DNA of 64,000 nt from Brevifilum sp029548365 (GTDB taxonomy: Bacteria; Chloroflexota; Anaerolineae; Anaerolineales; Anaerolineaceae), in contig DAOSSA010000001.1 in assembly GCA_035376985.1 (NCBI GenBank), positions 124,001 to 188,000 on the forward strand, given 5' to 3'. Positions 1 through 9,483 of the stretch are shown here, piece by piece. The notes below the pieces were generated by a model. That model was not told the DNA's origin. It did not search any database and worked only from the letters and a program-made list of their open reading frames with translations. Each line of letters opens with the position of its first letter. Position 1 is the first letter of the stretch. Position numbers and translations under genes: made by a program.

Positions 1-699
1 TCCCAACCCAGTTTGGATCTCGTCAGCAATGAAAAGAATGTTATTCTCACGACAGAGTTTTTCAACAGCCTTCAGATAGCCCTCAGGAGGGAGCAAGACC
101 CCATTTTCACCTTGAATGGGCTCGATCATGATGGCGACCGTGTTTTCATTAATCGCGTTTTCTATTGCCTTGATATCACCATACTCGACCATGGGAAAGC
201 CAGGTGTGAAGGGTCCAAAATCATCTTTGTATTGGGGCGTGGAAGTGAATGAAATAATTGTGACTGTCCTGCCATGGAAGTTTCCGTCTGCTACAATGAT
301 TTCTGCTTTATGGCGCGGAACACCTTTCACATGGTATCCCCATTTCCGGGCGACTTTGATGGCAGTTTCAACCGCTTCTGCGCCGCTGTTCATCGGCAGA
401 GACTTATCGTAACCCGTCATATCCGATAGTTTTTTATACAAAAGGCCGAGTTTATCATTATAGAAGGCTCGCGAAGTCAAGGTCAGTCGATCAAGTTGAT
501 CAATCATTGCCTGTTTGATTTTGGGATGGTTATGACCCTGGCTAACTGCTGAGTAAGCGCTTAAGCAATCAAGGTATTTCTTCCCTTCAACATCATATAC
601 CCATACACCCTCGCCTTTAACAAGAACGACGTCTAATGGATGATAGTTATGAGCGCCATGTTGATCTTCAAGATTAATAAAATATTCGCTAGTTAACAT
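1..699 (-). CDS. rocD: ornithine aminotransferase, 3' end cut by window edge
   Basis: Class III PLP-dependent aminotransferase that converts ornithine and 2-oxoglutarate to glutamate-5-semialdehyde and glutamate. I translated the minus strand from the ATG at 699 and obtained 233 open codons to the window edge. The N-terminus carries the ornithine-aminotransferase signature HGAHNYHPLDVVLVKGEGVW, followed by MNSGAEAVETAIK (PLP phosphate region) and IADEIQTGLG (Asp and Gln contacting PLP). The PLP lysine lies beyond the window. AGGAG sits 6 nt before the ATG. The start overlaps the argF stop by 11 nt, so the two genes are translationally coupled and both act on ornithine. Acetylornithine aminotransferase is the main alternative, but the N-terminal signature favours RocD. 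Confidence 0.88.
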   Translation of the reverse strand, partial: MLTSEYFINLEDQHGAHNYHPLDVVLVKGEGVWVYDVEGKKYLDCLSAYSAVSQGHNHPKIKQAMIDQLDRLTLTSRAFYNDKLGLLYKKLSDMTGYDKSLPMNSGAEAVETAIKVARKWGYHVKGVPRHKAEIIVADGNFHGRTVTIISFTSTPQYKDDFGPFTPGFPMVEYGDIKAIENAINENTVAIMIEPIQGENGVLLPPEGYLKAVEKLCRENNILFIADEIQTGLG

Positions 700-1627
700 C
701 AGGATCTCCTTCAAAAAGTAGTTTGACAAGGATTGCTTTTTGGGCGTGCAATCGATTTTCAGCTTGCGGGAACATCCTTGAGTGCGGGCCTTCTGCAACT
801 TCATCGGTTATTTCAAGGCCGCGATACGCAGGCAGACAGTGTAAAACAATGACACTCGGTTTTGCATACCCAATTAATTTTTCATTAATCTGATACGGCG
901 GAAAGACCTTTTCACGCTTGCTGCTTTCCTCCTCTTGCCCCATGCTGGTCCAGGTATCGGTGTAAAGGACATCAGCGCCTTCGGCGGCATCTTCTGGTTT
1001 CCTAAACAAGCTTACCGATCCGCCTGAATCAGCCGCAAAACCCAAAGATTGTGTGACAGCTTCGTCAGGCATATCATAATCCTCGGGATTCGCGATCTTA
1101 TAGTGTCCACCGAGTTTGGTGACAATTTTCATCAAAGAGATCGCGACATTGTTGCCATCACCGATGTAAGACACAGTTTTTCCTTTTAGCTCACCAAATT
1201 CCTCAATAATGGTAATGGCGTCAGCCATAGCCTGGCAGGGATGGTTATAATCGCTCAAGCCGTTGATGACCGGAACCGACGACCATTGAGCTAATTCAAG
1301 GATGTGTTCGTGGTCGAAAACTCTTGCCATGATAGCCTGTACATAACCAGAAAGCACACGCGAGACATCCGCGATCGATTCGCGTGTGCCGAGTCCAACC
1401 TCTTGCGGCGATAAATACAGGGCATCCCCGCCAAGAGTACGCATAGCCATATCAAAGCTTACGCGTGTCCTCAAGCTCGGCTTTTGAAATAACATTGCCA
1501 GCACCTTGTTTTTTAGCAGCGGTCTGAATACACCACTTTTTTGCTCAGCTTTGAGCTTTATCCCTAATTCAAGCATATTTTCCAACTCAACAACTGAAAA
1601 GTCTGCTATATCAATAAAATGTCTCAT
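689..1627 (-). CDS. argF: ornithine carbamoyltransferase
   Basis: Cytoplasmic enzyme that joins carbamoyl phosphate and ornithine to give citrulline, or runs in reverse in arginine catabolism. At 312 residues it has the usual length. It shows the carbamoyl-phosphate motif SLRTR (usually STRTR) near residue 52, HPCQ in the middle, the OTC-type segment YTDTWTSMGQEEE, and the C-terminal ornithine-site HCLPAYRG. It is followed with an 11-nt overlap by ornithine aminotransferase. That pairing puts both enzymes at the ornithine branch point and fits ornithine or arginine degradation as well as biosynthesis; no arginine deiminase or carbamate kinase is present here to decide. GGAGG precedes the ATG. 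Confidence 0.95.
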   Translation of the reverse strand: MRHFIDIADFSVVELENMLELGIKLKAEQKSGVFRPLLKNKVLAMLFQKPSLRTRVSFDMAMRTLGGDALYLSPQEVGLGTRESIADVSRVLSGYVQAIMARVFDHEHILELAQWSSVPVINGLSDYNHPCQAMADAITIIEEFGELKGKTVSYIGDGNNVAISLMKIVTKLGGHYKIANPEDYDMPDEAVTQSLGFAADSGGSVSLFRKPEDAAEGADVLYTDTWTSMGQEEESSKREKVFPPYQINEKLIGYAKPSVIVLHCLPAYRGLEITDEVAEGPHSRMFPQAENRLHAQKAILVKLLFEGDPDVN

Positions 1628-1651
1628 TAAGCCTCCGTAATTGGTTTTTTG

Positions 1652-2503
1652 TTATTCGTTTTGTTTTTGGGTCAACTCTGAAAGAGTCAGTGAAACCTTC
1701 TCGCCATCTCGAAGCGTTTTCCCTTGATAATAAACATTGACCTGGGCAATTCCAAGTAAAAAGAAACCACCTGTGATTATTATGCTTGCAACCAGCAAGA
1801 ATGTGGATGTGTTTTTTCGAATTTCTAAAAATTGTTCTTGCAGATCAGAAAATATTAGTTCGTATTCTGCCAATAAAGCTTGAGACTTTTTCAATGTACC
1901 ATCGAAATTTTGGATATCCTTGGATAATGCAGTGATATCGCTTTGTAAATTACCCATGCTGCCTTCGGTTTCGCGTATGAAATGTTCAATTCCAAGAAAT
2001 GACTCAGGTACATCGGTCAAACTTTCAGAAATCTGTGCCAAGCTTATGCCCAGTGGGACGTCCGGTCGGTAATCAGCGCCCAACAATGGGATCGCGGAAA
2101 TAAACCTGAGAGTATTATCCACTAATCCAGCGCTCTGGGAAGCAGAGGTGACTGCGACCTGGGTATCAAGGATTGTTTCTCTTAAATCACCACCGATTAA
2201 ATCTGCGGATGCATCCAAGGAGACCGATATGTTATCAAACGTGATGATAAGGTTGTCCAATGTTCCTGAAATAATCTCCAGGTTCCCAGAAGCTACATCC
2301 AATGTGCTGTCGATGAATATCAGCCCATCATTGGTATTTATTAATATTTGGTCGAGGGAATCCATGACCCTGTTCACTGCTTTTTCAATTCCCACTCGGA
2401 AGTACCAGGTCGTTGCAATGCCAAATAGCGAGAAAAGAATCCCGAAATAGGCAAAATAAATCAAAATACGCCCCCATCGCCTGGAATTTGTGCTGATCTT
2501 CAT
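1652..2503 (-). CDS. two-pass membrane protein with coiled-coil middle, unknown function
   Basis: I do not recognise a named family. The 283-residue protein has one membrane helix near residues 13-34 and a second near 235-257. Between them lie about 200 hydrophilic residues rich in Asn, Asp, Ser and Leu with heptad-like spacing (IINTNDGLIFIDSTLDVASG; later AVTSASQSAGLVDNTL), which suggests an extracytoplasmic coiled coil or helical bundle. The ATG overlaps the ybeY stop as ATGA, so it is the last gene of the pgpH-ybeY operon. The arrangement resembles the sensor part of methyl-accepting proteins, but there is no HAMP or signalling domain. Function unknown. Confidence 0.75.
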   Translation of the reverse strand: MKISTNSRRWGRILIYFAYFGILFSLFGIATTWYFRVGIEKAVNRVMDSLDQILINTNDGLIFIDSTLDVASGNLEIISGTLDNLIITFDNISVSLDASADLIGGDLRETILDTQVAVTSASQSAGLVDNTLRFISAIPLLGADYRPDVPLGISLAQISESLTDVPESFLGIEHFIRETEGSMGNLQSDITALSKDIQNFDGTLKKSQALLAEYELIFSDLQEQFLEIRKNTSTFLLVASIIITGGFFLLGIAQVNVYYQGKTLRDGEKVSLTLSELTQKQNE

Positions 2504-2970
2504 GAACTATCCTCCATCCCAGATATCATAACACATCTGAGAATATTATTCTGTTTGCTCCACATTTTATCTTTTTCTTCAGGATTTGAATGGTCATAAC
2601 CCAGTAAATGAAGCGTTCCATGAATGGTCAACAGGGCACACTCTTCGTGTACTGCACACTTATGTGCATCAGCCTGTAACTTTGCCTGCTCATAAGAAAT
2701 GATGATATCGCCCAGGTAGAGCAAGTCGGTTTCAGGATCGATATAGCCCTGGTTGAATGCCAGCACATCGGTCGTACTGTCGATATTCCGATAAGTTTTA
2801 TTTAAAAACCGCGTCTCTTGATCATCGGTGATTTTAACCGATAGAGAAGCGAGCGCTTTTCCCTCTGCTCGAAGTGTGGCTTGTGCTGCGTTTTTAATTA
2901 TTGATGGGTTAACTTTACTTTTTGTTTTTGGTGTAACTATTACGTTTACAATAATATTTTCCTGGCTCAT
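2500..2970 (-). CDS. ybeY: endoribonuclease YbeY (16S rRNA maturation)
   Basis: Zinc-dependent endoribonuclease that takes part in 16S rRNA 3'-end maturation and ribosome quality control. The 156-residue protein carries the family signature HGTLHLLGYDH, whose three histidines bind the metal, and the preceding ADxLAFNQGY-like segment (STTDVLAFNQGY). Its start overlaps the pgpH stop (ATGA at 2967-2970) and its stop overlaps the next start (2500-2503), so three genes share one transcript. The pgpH-ybeY order is conserved in many bacteria and supports both calls. Confidence 0.93.
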   Translation of the reverse strand: MSQENIIVNVIVTPKTKSKVNPSIIKNAAQATLRAEGKALASLSVKITDDQETRFLNKTYRNIDSTTDVLAFNQGYIDPETDLLYLGDIIISYEQAKLQADAHKCAVHEECALLTIHGTLHLLGYDHSNPEEKDKMWSKQNNILRCVMISGMEDSS

Positions 2971-5066
2971 GTTTTTTCAGAATTGCTAGTGTTGGCGTTC
3001 TCGTTGTTTTTTATGATCGCCGGGTATTTGACCCTGGGATGGTAAGAACCTTTAAGTGTGTGGAAAAAAGACTCCTTGATTAATTGAAGGTCCTTCAAGG
3101 TCAAATTGGTATCATCCAATTGATTGTTCTGTGTGTAAAACATAAACACAATATCGATTAAAGACTTTAGTTCATCCTCGTCCTTAGGGCGCTCAGCCCG
3201 TGTACGCGCTTCAGTACCATCTGCCAACATTAACAACGCAGTTTCTTTGGATTGTGGTCGAGGACCAGGATAAGTGAACAAAGATTTGTCAACATCTTTT
3301 GGGTTTTCCGCTTCCTGTAAAGCTTTTGTATACTGGTAATGGGTATGCATTGTCCCATGATGTTCTTTTATAAAATCAATGATTCGTTCCGGTAGACGGT
3401 ATTTCCTGGCTAGGTTCTCTCCATCCGTAACATGACTGATAATTGTCTGTGCGCTCAGGTACGGATCAATTTCATCGTGAGGATTGGATTCATTCTGAAT
3501 TTGGTTTTCTATGAAAAAATGAGGGTTGCTGGATTTCCCACAATCATGATAAATTGATCCAACGCGAACCAGCAAGCTGTTTGCACCGATAGCCTCAGCA
3601 GCCTGTTCAGCAAGGTTAGCCACTTGCAGAGAATGTTGATAACTTCCGGGTGCGTTTCTGAGCATTAATTGGAGCAGAGGGTGGTCAGGACGCGAAGTGT
3701 CGAGGAGCTGTAATGAGGTAGTAATTCCCAGGGTCTGAGAGAAGATATATTGCAGTAACAAAGTCAGGCTAGCAGCCGCGATGCCATTAATAAGTGCGGC
3801 TGCAGAAAGCGTAGCTATCCCAACCATATCTGTAACCGCGTCAGGAAGGCGATATCCCAAAATGATCGCAACGCCTGCAACTCCGATTGTAAGGCCTGAA
3901 AAGAAGAAGGCGCCGATACGCCTGGCTTTTCCCAGGGTTAATACGCCCATAATTGTTGGAATTACATAGAAAATCGTCAGGTCAAATCCATTGGGCATGC
4001 CATAAGCTGTCATTAATCCTAAGATAAAAGTTAGCAGGAGAGCGCCTTCAATGTTAAAAATAATCGAAATAGTCAACCCAAAAGCAGCTATCGGAAACAT
4101 ATACGGTAAGATCGTGCGGTGCATGACAAAGAACCTGGCAATTCCAAGGAACAACAAGAAAATCACGGCAACCAAAAGCACTGCTTTTACTGAAAAGGTC
4201 TTGTCAACCAAAGTGTTTTTATGGTATAGACTGATCAATATCGTGATTAACAGCGTCAGAATACCAGCGCCGAAAATGTCTTGCCAATAATTATTGGATT
4301 GAATCAGGCCATACCGTTGGAGCGCTTCCCACTCAACTTCACTGATGATTTGACCTAATCTGACCAGTGTTTCTCCGGAGACAAAAGACCGGACAACGGG
4401 CTCTACCGACTGGCGTGCCTCTTTAATCGCTGCTTCCGTGAGATCTGCACTGAAAATGCTGTTGGGAACAATGAATGGTTTTACAAGCTCCATCACAATG
4501 TCAGCCTGATCCTGTGGGAATGAAAAATCAATCAGTGAAAGAATGTTTCCTTGAGTTGTTGGAATATCAGGTTCACGCAATGTGTTACGCATGATCTGTT
4601 CCAGCACGATCGTGGATTCTGTTTCAATTGCATTCCAGCGTACGTCACTCAGTTGAAGAATACGGATTATTATTTCCTCCGGAAAGGCGAGGGCTTCTAA
4701 GGTTTGAATATCTGAAGTCTTTTGTTCCAGATTGGCAAAGGGGTCAAGCCTGACCGTCGTAATAAAATACAAAACCTCCCGCAATTGTTCAACCTGCCTG
4801 CGACCGATGCTCGGGTCAGTTGGGAGGAAAATAGGTTCAACAGCGTTGGCAGCATCCTTGCGTGCTCGATCGGTCAGCAAATCGCTTTCAAAGCTGAGGG
4901 AATAAGGAGCGAGGATGTCCTGGGATGCTACATCGCCAAGTTGCATTTGAAATGAAGACTGCCTTAGGATTTCAGGCAGGATGAGCATTAAAAAGGCGAG
5001 GATCGCTGAAACAATTAGAATCAAGCCCTTCAAAAACCCTGGTCGGATGATTTGCTTTCTTTCCAT
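2967..5066 (-). CDS. pgpH: 7TM-HD phosphohydrolase, PgpH-like c-di-AMP phosphodiesterase
   Basis: Membrane protein of the 7TMR-HD family, whose characterised members hydrolyse cyclic di-AMP. The 699 residues comprise an N-terminal membrane helix (about 11-31), a large extracytoplasmic region (about 32-265), a bundle of seven or so hydrophobic helices (about 265-450), and a cytoplasmic HD domain. In the HD domain HSLQVANLAEQ, the HD pair in IYHDCGK, and the downstream EHHGT and DG residues supply metal ligands. It heads the operon with ybeY and the membrane protein. No Shine-Dalgarno precedes the ATG, but a perfect TATAAT lies 7 nt upstream, so the message may be leaderless. Confidence 0.9.
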   Translation of the reverse strand: MERKQIIRPGFLKGLILIVSAILAFLMLILPEILRQSSFQMQLGDVASQDILAPYSLSFESDLLTDRARKDAANAVEPIFLPTDPSIGRRQVEQLREVLYFITTVRLDPFANLEQKTSDIQTLEALAFPEEIIIRILQLSDVRWNAIETESTIVLEQIMRNTLREPDIPTTQGNILSLIDFSFPQDQADIVMELVKPFIVPNSIFSADLTEAAIKEARQSVEPVVRSFVSGETLVRLGQIISEVEWEALQRYGLIQSNNYWQDIFGAGILTLLITILISLYHKNTLVDKTFSVKAVLLVAVIFLLFLGIARFFVMHRTILPYMFPIAAFGLTISIIFNIEGALLLTFILGLMTAYGMPNGFDLTIFYVIPTIMGVLTLGKARRIGAFFFSGLTIGVAGVAIILGYRLPDAVTDMVGIATLSAAALINGIAAASLTLLLQYIFSQTLGITTSLQLLDTSRPDHPLLQLMLRNAPGSYQHSLQVANLAEQAAEAIGANSLLVRVGSIYHDCGKSSNPHFFIENQIQNESNPHDEIDPYLSAQTIISHVTDGENLARKYRLPERIIDFIKEHHGTMHTHYQYTKALQEAENPKDVDKSLFTYPGPRPQSKETALLMLADGTEARTRAERPKDEDELKSLIDIVFMFYTQNNQLDDTNLTLKDLQLIKESFFHTLKGSYHPRVKYPAIIKNNENANTSNSEKT

Positions 5067-5073
5067 GGCTTTG

Positions 5074-5079
5074 ATTATA
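5074..5079 (-). promoter_or_regulatory. -10 box directly before pgpH
   Basis: On the minus strand TATAAT ends 7 nt before the pgpH ATG at 5066. No good -35 hexamer is seen 16-18 nt upstream. Transcription would begin at or one base before the start codon, and no ribosome-binding site precedes the ATG, so a leaderless mRNA is inferred. Confidence 0.45.
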
Positions 5080-5342
5080 CCTTTATTATTTTAATCATTT
5101 ATCCATGAAACGAGTTAACCGTTTGTACCCATCGTCAAGCTGTTTAATGTGTTCAACGATGTTCTCAAACGCTGAAATAGGCACTTTGAATGCAGCACAA
5201 CAGGCAAACTCAAAATAAGATCCTGAATAAGGGGTGTCCAAATTCATCCTGGCATGAGAATCTGCGGGCATTATTGGAAAAACGACTGCTTTCAAATTTT
5301 AAAATGCGATTCGTAATTACAATGTGATGTCTCGCTTGCATT

Positions 5343-5975
5343 TTAATTACCAATCGTTAAATATTCTCTGATCGATTCAAAAATTGTTGGGCCGATTCCC
5401 GGCACATTTAATAACTCATCAATGCTTTCAAATGGTCCGTGTTGTTCCCGGTAATCAACGATGTCTGTTGCTTTAGCCGGGCCGATACCGGGCAATGACT
5501 CGAGCGCTTCTTTAGATGCTGTGTTCAGGTCAAGTGGATAATCAAAGTATGCTGGATTGTCCAGTGGATTATTGCCCGGAGCATTACGAGCTGTTTCTGG
5601 TATGGACTCACCTGCTAATGGAATGTAGAAATAATCACCGTCTCGCAAAAGAAAAGCATCATTGACCCGCACCGCATCTGCTTTTTCAGTCAGTCCGCCA
5701 GCCAATTCGATTAAATCACTCAACCTGGTTTCGCGGTCCATCGTATAGGTGCCTGGATTGACGATTTCACCTTTAATGAGCACCTGAATAGGCACAGATG
5801 TCGCTGTCGGTTTAGGCAAAGGTGTATGGGTTGGCGTAGGAGGTGGAGAAAGCGTAATTGGTACGCCCCGCTCCGGTTGAGATATCAACAGGATGGCACC
5901 AGTAGCCAGCAGCCCAATAAGAACGCCAGCCAGGATAAGCATCCATGGTTTCATTGGTGAATCTCTCTCAATCAT
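5343..5975 (-). CDS. comEA: ComEA-like SLBB/helix-hairpin-helix DNA-binding protein
   Basis: Membrane-anchored protein resembling the competence DNA receptor ComEA. It has 210 residues: a membrane helix near 12-31, a Pro/Thr-rich linker (about 42-62), an SLBB domain (about 65-120, VLIKGEIVNPGTYTMDRETR), and two helix-hairpin-helix motifs at the end (LNTASKEALESLPGIGPAKA and LLNVPGIGPTIFESI) that bind DNA backbone. The start at 5975 is chosen because it overlaps the preceding gene's stop as ATGA. No comEC is seen in the window, so a role in DNA uptake is inferred from the family only. Confidence 0.85.
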   Translation of the reverse strand: MIERDSPMKPWMLILAGVLIGLLATGAILLISQPERGVPITLSPPPTPTHTPLPKPTATSVPIQVLIKGEIVNPGTYTMDRETRLSDLIELAGGLTEKADAVRVNDAFLLRDGDYFYIPLAGESIPETARNAPGNNPLDNPAYFDYPLDLNTASKEALESLPGIGPAKATDIVDYREQHGPFESIDELLNVPGIGPTIFESIREYLTIGN

Positions 5976-6871
5976 GAGGGGGCATTTTGCTTTGTCTCAA
6001 ATTCGCTTTCTAATGCGTACATTGTGGTAAAGGCTTTAATTGCCACTTCCAACATCTCTTTAGAAGGTTCACGTGTACTCATGTTTTGCAGCGCAAGATT
6101 GGGCTTAATAAGCAATTTGACAAAGGGTTTATCAATGTGCTTTGACATCAGTTTGATATACTCATATGCTATGCCAGCTAACACTGGGATCATCAACAGG
6201 CGTGAAAGCAAACGCCAGTGAAGGGGGAGGGGGCCAAACAAAGAGAAAAGCAAAATTGATAACACCACCAATGTTAAAATAAATGAGGTTCCACATCTGG
6301 GATGTTGAAGAGAAAAGGTTGAAACCTTTTCCGGTGTCAATTCTACGCCGCCTTCAAAAGCATTGATCGTTTTATGCTCAGCGCCATGATACATAAACAC
6401 ACGTTGGATGTCCGGCATTTTTCCGATGCCCCACAGGTAAACGATCAGTAAAAATAAACGAAGGACTCCTTCAATCAAGTTGGCTGCCCATGTGCTAATT
6501 TCGAAGAATTTTAACAATAATCCTGAGATCAATGCTGGCAGCAGGAAGAAAATGCCAATGCCCAGAACCAATGAGAAAATCACCGTAAAAAAGAGCGCGG
6601 GTCCTTCAATTTTTTCATCATCGCCAGTTTGGATGTTGGCAGAGAGAGTTAGATAGCGTACACCAAGACCTAAAGCATCCCATAAGCCGATAAGCCCGCG
6701 TAAGAAAGGGACCTTGGTCAGAGGGCTGGAGTAAAGGCCGGTTAATTCCTCATGGGTGACCACGATTTCATTGTTAGGCGCCCTGTTGGCCATAGCGACG
6801 ATGTGTTTGCCACGCATGAGGACACCTTCAATCACGGCTTGACCGCCGTAAGAGGGCATTCTTTCATTCAT
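5972..6871 (-). CDS. DUF1385 family membrane protein (YqhQ-like)
   Basis: 299 residues. The N-terminal signature PSYGGQAVIEGVLMRG is typical of DUF1385 proteins, as are the central AEHKTINAFE and the HPRCGTSF segment. There are about four hydrophobic helices (about 95-125, 135-155, 198-215, 222-240). The biochemical role of the family is not settled. It is the first gene of a two-gene operon with the ComEA-like protein (4-nt overlap). Confidence 0.88.
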   Translation of the reverse strand: MNERMPSYGGQAVIEGVLMRGKHIVAMANRAPNNEIVVTHEELTGLYSSPLTKVPFLRGLIGLWDALGLGVRYLTLSANIQTGDDEKIEGPALFFTVIFSLVLGIGIFFLLPALISGLLLKFFEISTWAANLIEGVLRLFLLIVYLWGIGKMPDIQRVFMYHGAEHKTINAFEGGVELTPEKVSTFSLQHPRCGTSFILTLVVLSILLFSLFGPLPLHWRLLSRLLMIPVLAGIAYEYIKLMSKHIDKPFVKLLIKPNLALQNMSTREPSKEMLEVAIKAFTTMYALESEFETKQNAPS

Positions 6872-6890
6872 AAAATGTTCCTTAGCAACA

Positions 6891-8261
6891 TTAAAAACTT
6901 AAGAAGAAACGGATTAATGCCTGCACACCCTTGGCATGCGTGGGCAAATGCATCCTTTCATTCGGTGAGTGGATCTGGTCGCCTGGTAATCCAAATCCGG
7001 TGATGATTGAATCAACTCCGAGGATGTCTTTCATTGAAGTTGCAACCGGGATCGAACCACCCTCTCGCTTTCGAAATGGTTGAACACCCCAGGTCTGTTT
7101 TAATGCATCGACAAAAAAGCTCACTCCTAGTGCTTCCGCTTCGGCAAGATAAGCTGGTGCGCCAGACAGAAGGTCCAGCTCCCATCGAACCGAATCAGGC
7201 GCATTTTCTTTCAGGTAGGCTCTGAAACCTTTTTCAACGTCTTCAGGGACTTGGTCTGGGACCAAGCGCGCGGATATTTTTGCCATTGCATAGGCTGGAA
7301 TGATCGTTTTAGCACCTTTTTCGATATAGCCAGCGTACAATCCATTTACATCAAGTGTGGGCCTGGCGCCGATTCGTTCAACAGGTTGAAAACCAACTTC
7401 ACCACCCAAAGCGGATACGCCGGTTATCGCCTTATAGACTTCTTCGTCGATTTCAATTTTGGATAACTCTTCACTTTCTTCGGGTGAGATCTCACGGACC
7501 CGATCGTAAAATCCCGGCAAAGTGACGCGACCAAATTCATCATGCATTCCAGCGATCAAGCGACTGAGGACATTCGCAGGATTGTCAACTACGCCACCAA
7601 AAAGTCCTGAATGTAAATCCGCAGAAGGACCAAAAACGCGCAATTCAAAATAAGCCATCCCCCTTAAAGCATAGATGAGTGTGGGTTTGTCTGGTGCCAG
7701 CATCCCGCCATCTGGATTGATGACAATATCACAACTTAACAGGGCCTTGTTCTCTTTTAAGAACGGCTCCAAACTTGGCGACCCAATTTCTTCTTCGCCT
7801 TCAAGAATAAATTTGATATTAACCGGTAAATCAGTGGTCCGGAGTATCGATTGCAGTGCAGAGACCGAAGCCCAAATTTGACCCTTCATATCGGATGAAC
7901 CGCGGGCATACAGATAATCACCTTCGATTTGTGGATCGAATGGAGGACTATTCCACTCATTAAGAGGATCCGCAGGTTGAACATCATAATGCCCATAAAT
8001 CAGCACGGTCGGTTTTTGTGGGTTAACCATCTTCTCTCCGTAAACAATCGGGTGGACTGCTGTAGGAAATAATTTGACCTGCTCAAACCCGAGCTGTGTT
8101 AACTTTTTTACAAGAAAATCTGCAGCCTGTAACAGGTCTGGTTGGTGGACTTCGCTGGTCGAAACGGACGGTATGCGCAGAAAATCTAGCAATTCATTTC
8201 TTAGTTCACTTTGATTTTCAAGATAATAATTCAAAGCGTTATTGACAAGTTTCGTTTTCAT
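6891..8261 (-). CDS. M20 family metallodipeptidase
   Basis: Cytoplasmic zinc peptidase of the M20 group (carnosine-dipeptidase-like) that hydrolyses dipeptides. Metal ligands and catalytic residues are visible in order: YGHYDVQPAD (His, catalytic Asp), ARGSSDMKGQ (bridging Asp), EGEEEIGSP (general-base Glu plus ligand Glu), VINPDGG (Asp), and the C-terminal QIHSPNER (His). The length of 456 residues fits the family. I place the start at the ATG at 8261 because AGGA lies 5 nt upstream; an in-frame ATG at 8303 has no such site. It follows the DUF1385 start by 19 nt on the same strand. Confidence 0.92.
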   Translation of the reverse strand: MKTKLVNNALNYYLENQSELRNELLDFLRIPSVSTSEVHQPDLLQAADFLVKKLTQLGFEQVKLFPTAVHPIVYGEKMVNPQKPTVLIYGHYDVQPADPLNEWNSPPFDPQIEGDYLYARGSSDMKGQIWASVSALQSILRTTDLPVNIKFILEGEEEIGSPSLEPFLKENKALLSCDIVINPDGGMLAPDKPTLIYALRGMAYFELRVFGPSADLHSGLFGGVVDNPANVLSRLIAGMHDEFGRVTLPGFYDRVREISPEESEELSKIEIDEEVYKAITGVSALGGEVGFQPVERIGARPTLDVNGLYAGYIEKGAKTIIPAYAMAKISARLVPDQVPEDVEKGFRAYLKENAPDSVRWELDLLSGAPAYLAEAEALGVSFFVDALKQTWGVQPFRKREGGSIPVATSMKDILGVDSIITGFGLPGDQIHSPNERMHLPTHAKGVQALIRFFLSF

Positions 8262-8474
8262 AATCATCCTTTGGTTGGTGTAATCTAATTTATTATAAGT
8301 CAATTTAAATGTTTTGGCATTCTGAGGTTCTTCCAGGGAAATTAGAGCAGGTATTTAGAAATGCCTTCAAATGGAGTAGACTGCTGTGGTTCAGTGTTTT
8401 TGGAAAAAGCCCGATGTAACCAAAAACTAAAAACCACGTCTAAAAAATAAATCAACAGGAGCGATTATCGAACC

Positions 8475-9431
8475 ATGTCCAAAATTAACGAAGATACTAT
8501 CATTTCAAAAGATGTAATTATTCTTGGTTCCGGTCCAGCTGGACTTACTGCTGCATTGTACACTTCCAGAGCTTATCTATCGTCTCTGATATTAACAGGA
8601 ATAACCCTGCACGGTCAAGCCGGATCTACGGATATTATTGAAAATTATCCTGGTTTTCCAAATGGGGTTGGTGGCTCTGAATTAGGACAATTGTTTCAAT
8701 CTCAGGCAGAGCGTTTTGGCGCTGAGGTTGTTATGGATCAGGCGATAAGTGTTGATTTACAGAAATATCCGTTTATGGTAAGGACTTACAGCAGCACTTA
8801 TGCAGCGAAAAGCATAATTATTTCGACAGGGGCAACACATAAAAAGCTCAATGTTCCGGGTGAGAAAGAATTTACTGGGCGCGGTGTCTCCTATTGTGGG
8901 ACGTGTGATGGCTGGTTCTTTAAGGATAAAGATGTAATGGTAGTTGGCGGAGGTGATAGTGCATTGGAAGAAGGCATTTTCCTGACTCGTTTTGCTAAAT
9001 CTGTTACCATAATTCACCGACGCGACAAATTAAGGGCAGGTGCTTTTTTGCAAAAACGTGCCTTTGCCAATCCAAAAATCAGCTTTATTTGGAATTCTGT
9101 TGTCACTGAAATAGTGAGAGATGACAGTCTACAAGCTGTTAAGCTTAAAGACGTAATAACAAATGAAGAAAATCTTGTTTTTATCGATGGTGTTTTCATT
9201 TCAATAGGGAATGAACCCAACCGACAATTGTTTGAAGGTCAATTAGAGCTGGATGAAGAAGGTTACATCAATGTCAACCGCTTCATGGAAACATCCGTGC
9301 CGGGTGTGTTTGCTGCTGGTGAGATTGCTGACCCCCACTTTCGGCAGGTGATTACTTCTGCAGGCATGGGTGCAGCAGCCGGAATCCAAGCGACGCGGTT
9401 TTTGGAAGATTTAGAATGTGATGGTTCGTAG
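8475..9431 (+). CDS. trxB: thioredoxin reductase
   Basis: FAD/NADPH-dependent reductase for thioredoxin. 318 residues, the usual size. The FAD-binding GSGPAGLTAALYTSRA is at about 18-33, the redox-active CGTC at about 141-144 (usually CATC), the NADPH-binding GGGDSALEEG at about 160, and the C-terminal FAD motif FAAGEIAD at about 277. AGGAG lies a rather long 13 nt before the ATG. No thioredoxin gene is adjacent. A ferredoxin-type or other low-molecular-weight reductase is a less likely alternative, because the CxxC is present and well placed. Confidence 0.95.
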   Translation: MSKINEDTIISKDVIILGSGPAGLTAALYTSRAYLSSLILTGITLHGQAGSTDIIENYPGFPNGVGGSELGQLFQSQAERFGAEVVMDQAISVDLQKYPFMVRTYSSTYAAKSIIISTGATHKKLNVPGEKEFTGRGVSYCGTCDGWFFKDKDVMVVGGGDSALEEGIFLTRFAKSVTIIHRRDKLRAGAFLQKRAFANPKISFIWNSVVTEIVRDDSLQAVKLKDVITNEENLVFIDGVFISIGNEPNRQLFEGQLELDEEGYINVNRFMETSVPGVFAAGEIADPHFRQVITSAGMGAAAGIQATRFLEDLECDGS

Positions 9432-9446
9432 TCAGTGAAGCTCAAA

Positions 9447-9483
9447 AAAAACCCGAGAGAATTTCTTCCGGTTTTTATTTTTT
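9447..9483. terminator. bidirectional terminator between trxB and LysM gene
   Basis: Seven paired bases AAAAACC/GGTTTTT (9447-9453 with 9470-9476), then a C-C mismatch and three more pairs. T-rich sequence follows on the plus strand and A-rich sequence on the left, so it can serve both convergent genes. Confidence 0.6.

Noticed and set aside
5095..5295. 66-codon minus-strand frame between pgpH and the comEA-like gene
   Set aside because: TTG start, no ribosome site, no recognisable domain, and it ends close to the pgpH promoter. Could be real, but the sequence does not support it.
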